Notes: generated by a model from the letters alone, not told the origin. Positions 43,524-52,613 are shown, counted from the first letter of the stretch. The stretch: DNA of 64,000 nucleotides from Rathayibacter sp. VKM Ac-2856 (GCF_013205055.1 NZ_JABMLF010000003.1:1-64000), one strand, 5' to 3'. Made by a program: numbers and translations.

Positions 43524-43980
43524 GCCGCTCGAGGTAGCCGGCGAAGGCGAGCAGGTCGGCCTCGGGCCAGCTGCTCAGCGCCTCCTGCATCCGCTGGCGC
43601 TGCTGCCCGCCGAGGTCCTGCATCCGCTCGCGGCCGAGGTCGGTCAGCGTGAGGAAGCGGGCGCGGCCGTCGGCGGGATCGGCCGCGGTCTCGACGAGCT
43701 CCAGCGCGCAGAGCTGGCGGATCTGCCGGCTGATCACGCTGCGGTCGACCCCGAGCCGCTCCGCCGCGGCGCTCGAGTGCACGGGCCCGCAGCGCTCCAG
43801 CATCCGCAGCAGCCGGAGCCCGAAGGGCGGCAGCGCCGGATCGATGGTCGCCGCCGCGTCCCGCACCGCGGTCCGCACCTGCACGGCGAGCGCGGTGATC
43901 TGCTCCTCGACCTGGAGCAGCGCGCTCGCCGGGGAGGCGGACGGCGGGGCGGACGATGCGGCGGCCGGTGCGGCGGGCAT
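43507..43980 (-). CDS. MarR-family regulator
   Basis: 157 residues from ATG 43980, overlapping the MFS stop (ATGA). wHTH: HSSAAAERLGVDRSVISRQIRQLCALELVETAADPADGRARFLTLTDLGRERM. It is the second gene of an MFS-marR unit, so it should autoregulate the operon through the palindrome upstream of the pump gene. Confidence 0.9.
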   Translation of the reverse strand: MPAAPAAASSAPPSASPASALLQVEEQITALAVQVRTAVRDAAATIDPALPPFGLRLLRMLERCGPVHSSAAAERLGVDRSVISRQIRQLCALELVETAADPADGRARFLTLTDLGRERMQDLGGQQRQRMQEALSSWPEADLLAFAGYLERLTTAD

Positions 43981-45815
43981 CAGGGGCGCTCGGCCACGTC
44001 GATCGAGCCGGTGGTGGTCGCGGCGTGCCGGGCGTGGGCGACGGGCGCAGCGTGTCGGCCGTGCGCGCTGTCGTCGTGAGCGCGGTCGACAGCGACGCGG
44101 TCGACGTGGGTGCGCTCCTCCGCATGCACCGCGCTGTCGCTCCGGACGCTCTGGCCGACCGGGCGGAGCGCCGCCTGGCCGTCGGAGGCGGCGATCAGCG
44201 CGTCCTCCGCACCGGCGACGACGTCCGAGGGCTCGGACTTGCGCTGCACGGCGTTCATCGTGCCCAGCGGCGCGTTCGGCAGCAGCAGGACCGCGATCAG
44301 CGTGATGACCGCGAGCGGGATGCTGTAGAGGAAGACGTCGCCGACGCCGATGCCGTAGGCGCTCTCCACCACGACGCGCACGGCGTCGGGCAGCGAGTTG
44401 ACCTGCGGGATCGTGCCGCCCGCGAGCGCCTGGGCGGCGATCGCCTGGTCGGCCGGGGCGAGTCCGGCGATGCCGTCCTTGATCCGGTCGGCGATCACCG
44501 TGCCGAGCATCGAGCCCAGCACCGAGACGCCCACCGTGCCGCCGAGGCTGCGGAAGAAGGTGACCGCGCTGGTCGCGACGCCGAGGTTCTTGATGTCGAT
44601 CGAGTTCTGCACGACGAGCACCAGGTTCTGCATCAGCATGCCCAGGCCCGCACCGAGGATCGCCATGAAGACGCCCACCAGCACGAGGTTCGTGTCGTAG
44701 CGCAGGGTGCTGAGGAGGGCTGTGCCGACGACCGCGAGCACGCCGCCGGTCACCATGATCGCCTTCCACTTGCCGGTGCGCGAGATGATCCCGCCGAAGA
44801 TGGTGGACGCGATCAGCAGGCCCGCCATCATCGGGATCGTCAGCAGACCCGACTGGGTCGGCGTGGCGCCGCGCGAGAGCTGCATGTACTGGGCGAGGAA
44901 GACAGCGACGCCGAACATCGAGACGCCGACCGAGATGCTCGCCACGACGGCGAGGCTGAAGGTGCGGTTCTTGAACATGCCCATCGGGATGATCGGCTCG
45001 GCGACCGTGAGCTCGGTGATCACCGCCGCGATCAGCAGCACGACGGAGCCGCCGACCATGACCGCGGTCTCCCACGAGGCCCACTCGAAGTTCTTGCCGG
45101 CCAGCGAGACCCAGATCAGCAGCAGCGAGACGCCGCCGGCGATGAGGACCGCGCCGAGGTAGTCGATCTTGACCGTGCGCTTGGGGTGCGCGGGGAGGCG
45201 CAGCGTGACCTGGAGCAGGACGATCGCGACGATCGCGACCGGCAGGGCGATGAAGAAGTTCCAGCGCCAGCCGAACGCGTCCGTGACGACGCCGCCCAGC
45301 AGCGGGCCGCCGACGGTGCCGATCGCCATCACGCCGCCGAAGAGGCCGGCGTACTTGCCGCGCTCCCGGGGGCTGATGATGTCGGCCATGATGATCTGGC
45401 TCAGCGCCGCGAGGCCGCCGGCGCCGAGGCCCTGGAAGACGCGGAACACGATGAGCATGTTCGTGTCCTGCGAGAAGCCGGCCGCGGCCGATCCGATCAC
45501 GAACAGCGCGAGCGCGAGCTGGATGAGCAGCTTGCGGTTGAAGAGGTCGGCGAACTTGCCCCAGAGTGGGGTGGAGACGGTGGTCGCGAGCAGCGTCGCG
45601 GTGACGACCCAGGTGTAGGCGTTCTGGTCGCCCTTGAGGTCCGAGATGATCAGCGGCAGCGAGGTCGAGACGACCGTGCCCGCGAGGATCGAGACGAACA
45701 TGCCCAGCAGCAGGCCGCTGAGGGACTCGAGCACCTGGCGGTGCGACATGGACCCGTCGGGACTGACGGGGGTGGCGCGCTCTTCTCGAGTGCGCGTGCG
45801 CTCTGCGCGGGACAT
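43980..45815 (-). CDS. DHA2-family MFS multidrug exporter
   Basis: 611 residues; AAGGAG five bases before ATG 45815. Fourteen helices; LAGTVVSTSLPLIISDL in helix 1 and WGKFADLFNRKLLIQ as motif A. After the last helix there is a cytoplasmic tail of about 110 residues rich in His, Asp and Arg, longer than usual. It is coupled to marR downstream. Substrates are presumably lipophilic drugs or dyes. Confidence 0.92.
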   Translation of the reverse strand: MSRAERTRTREERATPVSPDGSMSHRQVLESLSGLLLGMFVSILAGTVVSTSLPLIISDLKGDQNAYTWVVTATLLATTVSTPLWGKFADLFNRKLLIQLALALFVIGSAAAGFSQDTNMLIVFRVFQGLGAGGLAALSQIIMADIISPRERGKYAGLFGGVMAIGTVGGPLLGGVVTDAFGWRWNFFIALPVAIVAIVLLQVTLRLPAHPKRTVKIDYLGAVLIAGGVSLLLIWVSLAGKNFEWASWETAVMVGGSVVLLIAAVITELTVAEPIIPMGMFKNRTFSLAVVASISVGVSMFGVAVFLAQYMQLSRGATPTQSGLLTIPMMAGLLIASTIFGGIISRTGKWKAIMVTGGVLAVVGTALLSTLRYDTNLVLVGVFMAILGAGLGMLMQNLVLVVQNSIDIKNLGVATSAVTFFRSLGGTVGVSVLGSMLGTVIADRIKDGIAGLAPADQAIAAQALAGGTIPQVNSLPDAVRVVVESAYGIGVGDVFLYSIPLAVITLIAVLLLPNAPLGTMNAVQRKSEPSDVVAGAEDALIAASDGQAALRPVGQSVRSDSAVHAEERTHVDRVAVDRAHDDSAHGRHAAPVAHARHAATTTGSIDVAERP

Positions 45816-45843
45816 ACGGCTCCTTGGTGACGATGCGGGGTAC

Positions 45844-45863
45844 TAGTTGATGGTGATCAACTA
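45844..45863. promoter_or_regulatory. MarR-type operator
   Basis: TAGTTGAT-GGTG-ATCAACTA is a perfect 8+8 palindrome just upstream of the MFS-marR operon. A TATATA box (minus strand, 45880-45885) lies about 16 bp further upstream, so the site would sit just after the transcription start. Confidence 0.7.
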
Positions 45864-45944
45864 TTGACCGACTGCAACTATATAGCCGAGCGAGGTGTTT
45901 CACCAGGGGCTGCGGGGAGCAATTCCGCCGTCGTGTCGCCCGGC

Positions 45945-46415
45945 TCAGCGGGCGACGCCGCGACGGCGCAGGAGCAGCACCGCGACGACGACCGCGGCCG
46001 CGAGCGCGACGAGGACCGCGACGCCGAGCGGCGATCCGGCCGCGGCGCCGATCACGGCCCAGAGCACGGCGAAGCCCACCGTCGCGTAGATCAGCGCCCA
46101 GGCCGCGCAGCCCGGCAGCATCGCGAGCAGATAGACGCCGAAGCGCATCCGGGCCGCCCCCGCTGCCGCGTTGATCATCGTCTGGAACCCGACGGTGAGG
46201 AAGCTCACGGTCACCGCGGGCGCCCCGTAGCGGGCGAGCAGCGCCGAGGCCCGGCGCAGCGCCGGCGACTCCAGCCACCGCCCCCACCGCCGCGACGCCG
46301 CCCCGGTCACCACGGCGCGCGCCAGCCAGTAAGTCGCCTGCGCCCGCACCAGCACGATGACGAACAGCGCTCCCAGCAGCTCCGCGAACCCCAGTCCGTC
46401 GAGGAAGGCGGGCAT
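45945..46415 (-). CDS. DedA/VTT-domain small membrane protein
   Basis: 156 residues from ATG 46415, preceded by GAGGGAGGG. Four hydrophobic segments. The stretch GFQTMINAAAGAARMRFGVYLLAMLPGCAAWALIYATVGFAV matches the conserved core of DedA proteins (lipid flippases/UndP or PE handling). It is shorter than typical DedA (about 200 residues) because it lacks part of the N-terminal helical pair. Transcribed alone. Confidence 0.75.
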   Translation of the reverse strand: MPAFLDGLGFAELLGALFVIVLVRAQATYWLARAVVTGAASRRWGRWLESPALRRASALLARYGAPAVTVSFLTVGFQTMINAAAGAARMRFGVYLLAMLPGCAAWALIYATVGFAVLWAVIGAAAGSPLGVAVLVALAAAVVVAVLLLRRRGVAR

Positions 46416-46498
46416 CGTCACCCTCCCTCTCCTCACGCGGCGTGAGGCAAGGCTACCCTTCCCTCGGTCGCGCTGCCGCTGGAGCAGCGGCGCCCGAT

Positions 46499-46586
46499 CA
46501 TGCTGATCGAGCGGCGGGCTGCGCGTATCGACACCCACGCCTCATGCTGGTCGAGTAGCCGCGCAGCGGCGTATCGAGACCCACGC
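46499..46586. repeat. Two REP-like units between dedA-like and lrp genes
   Basis: CATGCTGATCGAGCGGC...ATCGACACCCACGC (46499-46540) and CATGCTGGTCGAGTAG...ATCGAGACCCACGC (46543-46586) are direct copies of the family seen elsewhere in the window. The gap between genes otherwise holds only promoter sequence. Confidence 0.8.
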
Positions 46587-46643
46587 GATCGAGCCCGGAC
46601 CCGCCGTGCCCCCCACGTACCCGTCCCGACTCCACCCCCGCCC

Positions 46644-46649
46644 TAGGCT
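46644..46649 (+). promoter_or_regulatory. -10 box of the lrp gene
   Basis: TAGGCT ends exactly six bases before ATG 46656, leaving no room for a ribosome site; a leaderless transcript is inferred. Confidence 0.5.
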
Positions 46650-46655
46650 CGACGC

Positions 46656-47096
46656 ATGGACAACATCGACCGGAAGATCCTCGATCTGCTGCGCCAGAAC
46701 GCCCGGGCGGGCTACGGCGACATCGGCGGTGTCGTGGGCCTCTCCGCGTCCGCGGTGAAGCGCCGCGTCGACCGCCTGGTCGCCGACGGCGTCATCCGCG
46801 GCTTCACGATCAAGGTCGACCCGGCCGTCGACGGCATGGCGACCGAGGCCTACGTCGAGCTGTTCTGCCGCGGCACCGTCGCGCCCGACGAGCTGCGCCG
46901 CATCCTCTCCGCGGTCCCCGAGGTCGTCGATGCGGGCACGGTCACCGGCTCGGCCGACGCCATCGTGCACATCCGCTCCCGCGACATCCCCAGCCTCGAG
47001 CTCGCCCTCGAGAAGGTGCGGATCGCGCCCAACGTCGACCACACCCGCTCGGCGATCGTGCTCTCCCGCCTCATCCAGCGCGGCGAGGAGCAGTAG
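46656..47096 (+). CDS. Lrp/AsnC-family regulator
   Basis: 146 residues. HTH: IDRKILDLLRQNARAGYGDIGGVVGLSASAVKRRVDRLVADGVIRGF, followed by the RAM (ACT-like) ligand domain with AYVELFC and VTGSADAIVHI. It senses an amino acid. No obvious target gene is adjacent; the neighbouring DUF2510 gene is convergent. Confidence 0.92.
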   Translation: MDNIDRKILDLLRQNARAGYGDIGGVVGLSASAVKRRVDRLVADGVIRGFTIKVDPAVDGMATEAYVELFCRGTVAPDELRRILSAVPEVVDAGTVTGSADAIVHIRSRDIPSLELALEKVRIAPNVDHTRSAIVLSRLIQRGEEQ

Positions 47097-47111
47097 CGCC
47101 GAGCGCGGCGG

Positions 47112-48146
47112 TCAGAGTCCCGCGGACGGGAAGGTCTGCATCATCTCCGAGAACAGCGCGGCGGTCCAGCCGATCGCGATGATGAAGGAGACGGCCACGA
47201 CGCCGAGGAAGATCCACAGCGGCAGCAGTCCGCCGCCGGTCACGCGCTTCACGACGACGCTGCGCCCGATCACGTAGACGTAGGGAGCGGCGAGGAACGC
47301 CCAGGCCCAGTGGAACGGTCGCTGCACGCCGGCCTTCTTCAGCTGCCGGTAGTCGAGGAACGCGAAGACGACCTCGGCCGCGTAGATCAGGAAGCCGACG
47401 ACCTGCACGGCGCCGAGGCCGACGAGGTACGCGGTCGACATGCCCATCGTGGCGCGCGGGCCGTAGGTCGAGGAGACGGCCGACGCGGCGATCGCGTCCG
47501 GCGGGAGCAGGAAGATCGACAGCGCGGACAGCAGCGGCAGGAGCACGACCACCCAGATCCACGGAGTGGTGGTGACGATGCTCGGGTCCCGCGGCTGCGG
47601 CGCGGGGCGACCGCCGTACGCGGCCTGCTGGCCGGAGTACGGGGGGTACGGCTGCTGCTGCTGCGGGTAGGGCGGCTGCTGGCCGGCGGGCTGCTGGCCG
47701 TAGGCCTGCTGACCGTAGGGCTGCTGCTGGCCGGCGGGCTGCTGGCCGTAGGGCTGCTGCTGCGGGACGTCGTGCTCCGGAGCCGACCGGCCCGACGCCG
47801 ACTGGCCGTAGCTCGTCGCCTGGCCGCTCGAGGTCTCGCCGTACGCCGGGCGGTTCTCGCCGTACGCGGGGCCCGACACGGGCGGCGCGACGGGAGGGCG
47901 CGGGGCGCTCTGCTCGGGCGCGGCGGGCGGAGTCGTGGGAGTGGAGGAGACGGGAGCGCTCGGCGGCGTCGGCGCCGCGGCCGGGGCGTCGCGCAGGGAG
48001 TCGGTCCAGCCCTGGCCGTCCCACCAGCGCTGCCGCGGCGAGCCCGCCGGGTCCGGGTACCAGCCGGCGCGCGGGCCGGAGGCCGAGCCGCCGTTCCGCT
48101 CCTGCTCGCTGCCGCGCTCGTTGCCGCCGTTCAGGTCGTCCGTCAT
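47112..48146 (-). CDS. DUF2510 membrane protein with Gln/Pro/Tyr-rich linker
   Basis: 344 residues from ATG 48146, with GGAGG six bases upstream. The N-terminal DUF2510 motif is GWYPDPAGSPRQRWWDGQGWTD. A disordered linker of about 130 residues contains repeats of QQPYGQQPAGQ and YGQ. Four hydrophobic segments follow (from about residue 205). DUF2510 proteins are actinobacterial membrane proteins of unknown function. No partner gene is co-transcribed. Confidence 0.87.
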   Translation of the reverse strand: MTDDLNGGNERGSEQERNGGSASGPRAGWYPDPAGSPRQRWWDGQGWTDSLRDAPAAAPTPPSAPVSSTPTTPPAAPEQSAPRPPVAPPVSGPAYGENRPAYGETSSGQATSYGQSASGRSAPEHDVPQQQPYGQQPAGQQQPYGQQAYGQQPAGQQPPYPQQQQPYPPYSGQQAAYGGRPAPQPRDPSIVTTTPWIWVVVLLPLLSALSIFLLPPDAIAASAVSSTYGPRATMGMSTAYLVGLGAVQVVGFLIYAAEVVFAFLDYRQLKKAGVQRPFHWAWAFLAAPYVYVIGRSVVVKRVTGGGLLPLWIFLGVVAVSFIIAIGWTAALFSEMMQTFPSAGL

Positions 48147-48294
48147 CGCGTCCTCCGCTCCCCATCGGGCGCTCTGCCCGCCATCTCCGGAAAGCGTATC
48201 GCCGCACTCCTCGGCCGCACCTGAGCGGCGCCTTGCCGCCGCCTCTGCTGCGCCTGACCGGACGCCGTGCGCGCCCCTCCGCCAGGATGGACGC

Positions 48295-48942
48295 ATGCCG
48301 CACACCCTCCGCGCCCGCGCCCTGCTCTTCGACATGGACGGGACCCTGGTCGACTCGACCGCGGTGGTGGAGACGATCTGGCGCTCCTTCGCCGAGCGCT
48401 TCGGCCTCGACGCCGGACTCGTCCTCGGCGCCGTGCACGGGGTCCGCGCGGAGGACAGCGTGCGGCGCTTCGCCCCGGCGGGCAGCGACGTCCTCGGGAT
48501 CGTGGACGAGCTGAACGCCTACGAGCTCGAGCACACCGAGGGCACCGTCGAGATCCCCGGCGCGACCGCCTTCCTCGCCGCGCTCCCCCGCGACCGGGTC
48601 GCGCTCGTCACCTCCGCGAGCCCCGCGCTGGCCGCCGGCCGGCTCGCCGCCGCGGGCGTCCCCTCCCCCGCGGCCGTCGTCACGGCGGACGACGTCGTGC
48701 ACGGCAAGCCCGCCCCGGACGGCTACCTGGCTGCCGCCGGTCTCCTCGGCGTCGACCCGGCCGAGGCGATCGTCTTCGAGGACGCGGAGGCCGGGATCCT
48801 CGCGGGCCTCGCCGCCGGGATGCGCGTCGTCGTCGTCGGAGCGCACGAGTCGGAGGCCACCCGCGGTCTCCCGCGGATCCCGCACTACTCCGAGGCGAGC
48901 GTCGCCGTCGAGGGCGACGACCTGGTGCTGACCCTGGCCTGA
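48295..48942 (+). CDS. HAD-superfamily sugar-phosphatase-like protein
   Basis: 215 residues from ATG 48295; CAGGAT lies six bases upstream. HAD motifs: FDMDGTLVDST, VTSASPA, HGKPAPDGY and VFEDAEAGILA. The cap resembles the 2-deoxyglucose-6-phosphate/glycerol-phosphatase group, such as YfbT. It ends four bases before the convergent ABC permease stop. Confidence 0.9.
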   Translation: MPHTLRARALLFDMDGTLVDSTAVVETIWRSFAERFGLDAGLVLGAVHGVRAEDSVRRFAPAGSDVLGIVDELNAYELEHTEGTVEIPGATAFLAALPRDRVALVTSASPALAAGRLAAAGVPSPAAVVTADDVVHGKPAPDGYLAAAGLLGVDPAEAIVFEDAEAGILAGLAAGMRVVVVGAHESEATRGLPRIPHYSEASVAVEGDDLVLTLA

Positions 48943-48946
48943 GCCC

Positions 48947-50179
48947 TCAGTACCGGATCGCGTCGATCACCTTCACCCGCACCGCGACGATCGCGGGCAC
49001 CACGCCGGCGAGCGCGCCGACGAGGGTCGCCGCCCCCAGCCCCAGCAGCGCCGCCTCCACCGGGAACGGCGGGATGTCGCTGATCCCGTTCTCCTTCACG
49101 AAAGCGACGGTCCAGGGATTCGTCACGAGGATCACCGCGATCGTCACGCCGACCACGCCCGCGACGACCGTCGCGACGACGCTCTCCATCATGATCGAGA
49201 AGAAGATCCGCCCCGACGAGGCGCCGAAGCTGCGCCGGATGCCGATCTCGCGGATCCGCTGCCGCACCGTCACCAGGGCGATGTTGAGCAGCCCGAGCGC
49301 GCCGAGCGCCAGCACCAGGCCGGCCACCCCGCCGATCACCCAGGTGAGCACCGCGAACGGGTCGGAGTCGTAGCTGAGGTAGTCCTGCCGGTAGACGTCC
49401 GCCTCGAAGCCGGGGCCGAGCGCCGCGGTGACGTCGCGCTTCACCGCCTCGATCAGCGGATCCGCGATGTCCAGCGGCACCCACATCTCGTAGTTCGGCA
49501 GCTGCGGGCCGCCGAACGCCGGATCCCCCTGGGGAGCGAGCGCGGAGTAGGCGTCGACCAGCATCATCGCGCTCGGGCTGGTGTCGTACTGGTTCGAGGG
49601 CGTCACCCCGATCACGACCGCGGTGGTGTCGTGCTCGCCGCCGAGGAGCGTCGCCGTCGGGTGCGTCCGCAGATCCGGGCGCCCGAGGCGGTCCCAGAAG
49701 GCCTCGTTGACCACGAGCGCGGGAGCGAGCCGGCGCTCGTCGCCGTCGGCGAACCAGGTGCCGCTCGCCAGCTCCACCCGGTGCATCTCGGCATAGGGCT
49801 GGTCGACGGCGGTGATCCCCACGTCGACCGCGCCGTCGGTGAACTGGACGCGCGTGCCGCCGTAGGTCGTGCGGCTGGCGTAGTCGATGCGGTACCGCTC
49901 GAGCACCTTCTCCCACGCGGACTGCATCACGACGGGGTCGACGACGCCCTCAGGCCCGGTCGTGTAGGCGGAGAGGAAGAGGCTGGCGGGCCGGCCGCCG
50001 CTGCGCTCCGAGACCTCGATGTTGGCCTGCCGTGCGATGCCGCCCGCGGCGACGACGCCGGTGAGGGCGGCGACCGCGACGGCCACGCCGATCAGCGAGA
50101 GCAGCACCCGGCCGCGGTGGATCCGCAGCTCGGTCCACGCCTCGACGATCGCGCCGACGAGTCCCGTGAGGCCGCCCAT
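48947..50179 (-). CDS. MacB/FtsX-type ABC transporter permease
   Basis: 410 residues: one N-terminal helix (HRGVLLSLIGVAVAVAALTGVVAAG region), a large extracytoplasmic MacB-like domain, and three C-terminal helices (WVIGGVAGLVLALGALGLLNIALVTVRQRIREIGIRRSFGAS...). The RxREIGIRRS motif is characteristic. ATG 50179 overlaps the ATPase stop. With the next two genes it forms a MacAB-like exporter of peptides or drugs, or a cell-envelope stress unit. Confidence 0.9.
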   Translation of the reverse strand: MGGLTGLVGAIVEAWTELRIHRGRVLLSLIGVAVAVAALTGVVAAGGIARQANIEVSERSGGRPASLFLSAYTTGPEGVVDPVVMQSAWEKVLERYRIDYASRTTYGGTRVQFTDGAVDVGITAVDQPYAEMHRVELASGTWFADGDERRLAPALVVNEAFWDRLGRPDLRTHPTATLLGGEHDTTAVVIGVTPSNQYDTSPSAMMLVDAYSALAPQGDPAFGGPQLPNYEMWVPLDIADPLIEAVKRDVTAALGPGFEADVYRQDYLSYDSDPFAVLTWVIGGVAGLVLALGALGLLNIALVTVRQRIREIGIRRSFGASSGRIFFSIMMESVVATVVAGVVGVTIAVILVTNPWTVAFVKENGISDIPPFPVEAALLGLGAATLVGALAGVVPAIVAVRVKVIDAIRY

Positions 50180-50904
50180 CAGTGCCGCCTCTCCGCCGTC
50201 GAGGCCGAGGAGGAGGCGCTCAGCCGGCCGTGGTCCAGCCGGTAGTGCCGCTCGGCGCGGGCCGCGATGGCCGGGTCGTGCGTGATGGTGACCAGGGCCG
50301 AGCCGGACTCCTGGGCGATCTCGTCGAGCAGGCTCATCACGCTCTCCCCCGTGTCGGTGTCGAGCGCGCCGGTCGGCTCGTCGGCGAGGATCAGCCGCGG
50401 CCGGCGCACGAGGGCGCGCGCGATCGCGATCCGCTGCTGCTCGCCGCCGGACATCCGGCCGGGCATCGAGTCGACCCGGTGGCCGAGCCCGACCCGCTCC
50501 AGCATCTCGGCGGCGAGGGCGGAGCGCCGCCAGAACTCGGTGCCGGTGGCGTAGAGCAGCGGGGTCATCACGTTCTCGCGTGCCGTGCGGCCCTCGAGCA
50601 GATTGAACTGCTGGAAGATGAAGCCGATGCTGCCGCCGCGGATCCTGGCGCGGGCCCGCGAGGAGAGCGTCTCTGTCGGCCGTCCCTCCAGGAGCATGCG
50701 CCCCTCGGTCGGCTCGTCGATCAGGCCGAGGATGTTCAGGAGCGTCGACTTGCCGGAGCCGCTGCGCCCGACGACGGAGACGTGGTCGCCCTCGCCCACC
50801 TCGAGGTCGACGCCGTCGAGGATGGTCAGCGGGGGCGCGTCGGGCAGCGGCACGACCTTGCGGATGCCCTCGAGCCGCAGGATCGTCTGCTTCTCGATCG
50901 TCAC
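50179..50904 (-). CDS. MacB/LolD-type ABC ATPase
   Basis: 241 residues from GTG 50904, overlapping the adaptor stop. Walker A GRSGSGKST, Q loop FQQFNLLEG, signature MSGGEQQR, Walker B LILADEPTG and H loop ITHD are intact. It powers the adjacent FtsX-like permease. The stop of this gene and the start of the permease overlap. Confidence 0.95.
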   Translation of the reverse strand: MTIEKQTILRLEGIRKVVPLPDAPPLTILDGVDLEVGEGDHVSVVGRSGSGKSTLLNILGLIDEPTEGRMLLEGRPTETLSSRARARIRGGSIGFIFQQFNLLEGRTARENVMTPLLYATGTEFWRRSALAAEMLERVGLGHRVDSMPGRMSGGEQQRIAIARALVRRPRLILADEPTGALDTDTGESVMSLLDEIAQESGSALVTITHDPAIAARAERHYRLDHGRLSASSSASTAERRH

Positions 50905-51941
50905 GGGCAGAAGACCGAGCCGTCGGGGTTCGTCACGCAGTCGCCCTCGAGCTGCTCGTCGCCGGCGGCGGCGCCGGGCACGAACTGCAGGATCTCGGCG
51001 CCCTCGTCCAGGCCGCCGGTGACCTCGATGCTCACGCCGTCGGTGAGGCCGAGCGTCACGGGGACCTCCTCGGTCGAGCCGTCCTCGGCCAGGCGGTGGA
51101 CGACGCCGGACTCGGCCGTGCCCTCGACCGCGGTGGTCGGCACGACGAGCACGTTCTCGGCGAGGCCGCCCGCGAGGGTGACGGTCGCGGCGAGGCCGGG
51201 GAACACGGTCACCTCGCCGGGGACCTGGCAGCGGAAGCTGGTGCCGGAGCCGCCGGTCGCTCCCGTGCCGCCCGTCTCGCCGGCGGGCGTCTCGCCCTCG
51301 CCGGCCAGCGGAGTCGTGATGGTGAGCCCGGTGCAGGTGAAGGCGGCCGGGCCGCCGGTGACGGCGACCTGCGCCTCGGTGGGCCGGTCCTGGATCCGGT
51401 AGAGCTGCTCGGCGTCGATCGAGCCGGTGACCGAGTAGGTCGGCGGGGCGACCTGCCCGGTGACCTCGCCGACGGCGACGGCCTGGTCGTGGATGACGCC
51501 GAGGGCGCTCAGCACGCCCGCGGCCGGCGCGTAGACGCGCTCGAAGCGGACCGAGGGCGGCGGCTGCGTGACGGTGATCTGGCCGTCGGGGCCGGTGGTC
51601 TCCACCGGGTCCCGCACGGTCTCGACGCGGATGTCGTAGATGAGGTCGCCCGAGGCGACGGTGGCGCCCTGGGTGATGTAGACGTCGTCGACGGTGCCGA
51701 CGGCGGTCGCCTTGACCGGCACGGCCGGGTCGGCGGCGACGGTGCCCTGGAGCGTGAGGTCGTTCGTCACGGTGCCGCGGCCGACGACGACGGTCGGCTC
51801 GGTCAGCTCCCCGGTGGGGACGGTCGGATCGGCCTCGGCGGACCCGTCCGGGAAGAACGCGATCTTCACCAGCGCGACGGCCGCGGCGCCGATGATCACC
51901 ATCCACACGATCGGGAAGACCCATCGCCGAACCGCACCCAT
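50901..51941 (-). CDS. MacA/HlyD-type adaptor (membrane-fusion) protein
   Basis: 346 residues: an N-terminal membrane anchor (about 8-27), a barrel-sandwich/lipoyl-like region (VGTVDDVYITQGATVASGDLIYDI), a Gly/Glu-rich loop and beta-barrel segments. It is the first gene of the exporter operon. In Gram-positive bacteria such adaptors couple the exporter to the wall side. Upstream sequence contains GGGGA near the start; no clear -10 was found. Confidence 0.88.
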   Translation of the reverse strand: MGAVRRWVFPIVWMVIIGAAAVALVKIAFFPDGSAEADPTVPTGELTEPTVVVGRGTVTNDLTLQGTVAADPAVPVKATAVGTVDDVYITQGATVASGDLIYDIRVETVRDPVETTGPDGQITVTQPPPSVRFERVYAPAAGVLSALGVIHDQAVAVGEVTGQVAPPTYSVTGSIDAEQLYRIQDRPTEAQVAVTGGPAAFTCTGLTITTPLAGEGETPAGETGGTGATGGSGTSFRCQVPGEVTVFPGLAATVTLAGGLAENVLVVPTTAVEGTAESGVVHRLAEDGSTEEVPVTLGLTDGVSIEVTGGLDEGAEILQFVPGAAAGDEQLEGDCVTNPDGSVFCP

Positions 51942-52067
51942 GTCTGTCCCCCGACTCCGGCGCCCGTGCGCCCCGGCGCTCCCCCGTGGCGCGCCGGACC
52001 GCAGCCTATCGACCGCATGCGACGCGGCGCGTCAGCCGCTGTGACTACTCCGCCCGGCCGAGCGGGC

Positions 52068-52177
52068 GGGTCTCGATACGCCCCTGCGGGGCTACTCGAC
52101 CAGCATGTCCTCCCTGCGAAGCGGGCACAGTTCATGCTGATCGAGTAGCCCGCGCAGCGGGCGTATCGAGATCCGCC
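52068..52177. repeat. Facing REP-like pair between adaptor and YdeI-like genes
   Basis: GGTCTCGATACGCC...CTACTCGACCAGCATG (52068-52107) faces CATGCTGATCGAGTAG...CGTATCGAGATCCGC (52133-52177). It occupies most of the 240-bp gap. The rest (51942-52067) shows no feature I can name. Confidence 0.85.
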
Positions 52178-52181
52178 CGGC

Positions 52182-52613
52182 TCAGGCCTGGAGCGCCGCG
52201 ACCACCGCGGCGACGCGACGGGCCCGCGTCTCGGCCGCCTTGGCGCCCTCGACCGAGGTGACGTGCGCCTTCCGCGCACTCGGCGACAGCGCGGCGAAGG
52301 CGGCCGTCACCCCACCCGCCTCGAGAGCGGCGGCGAGATCCTCCGGGACCTCCACGGTGCGCGGCGCGGTGTCGAGCTCGAGGTCGACCTCGAGCGCGTC
52401 CCCGCCGGCCAGACCGCTCGCGGCGCGCCTGTCGGCGGAGAGCGGGATCAGCGCCCGGCCGCCCATCGCGCCGACGGTGCTGGTGAAGGCGAAGCCGTTG
52501 ACGACGACGCTCACCGCCGGCCGTCTGCCGCCGCCGAGCGCGTCGAGCACCTCGGGCGGCACCTCGATGCCGGTGTTCCGGCCCACCTGGAAGAGCGTCG
52601 TCGTGAAGCGCAC
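52182..52613 (-). CDS. DUF1905/YdeI-like (bacteriocin-protection family) protein
   Basis: 143 residues from GTG 52613, with CATCCT six bases upstream (leaderless). The DUF1905 barrel (FTTTLFQVGRNTGIEVPPEVLDALGGG, then VNGFAFTSTVGAMGGRALIPLSADRR) is followed by the OmdA/YdeI helical part (LSPSARKAHVTSVEGAKAAETRARRVAAVV). YdeI/OmdA relatives have been linked to peptide resistance, without known mechanism. Its stop is next to the repeat block. Confidence 0.85.
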   Translation of the reverse strand: MRFTTTLFQVGRNTGIEVPPEVLDALGGGRRPAVSVVVNGFAFTSTVGAMGGRALIPLSADRRAASGLAGGDALEVDLELDTAPRTVEVPEDLAAALEAGGVTAAFAALSPSARKAHVTSVEGAKAAETRARRVAAVVAALQA

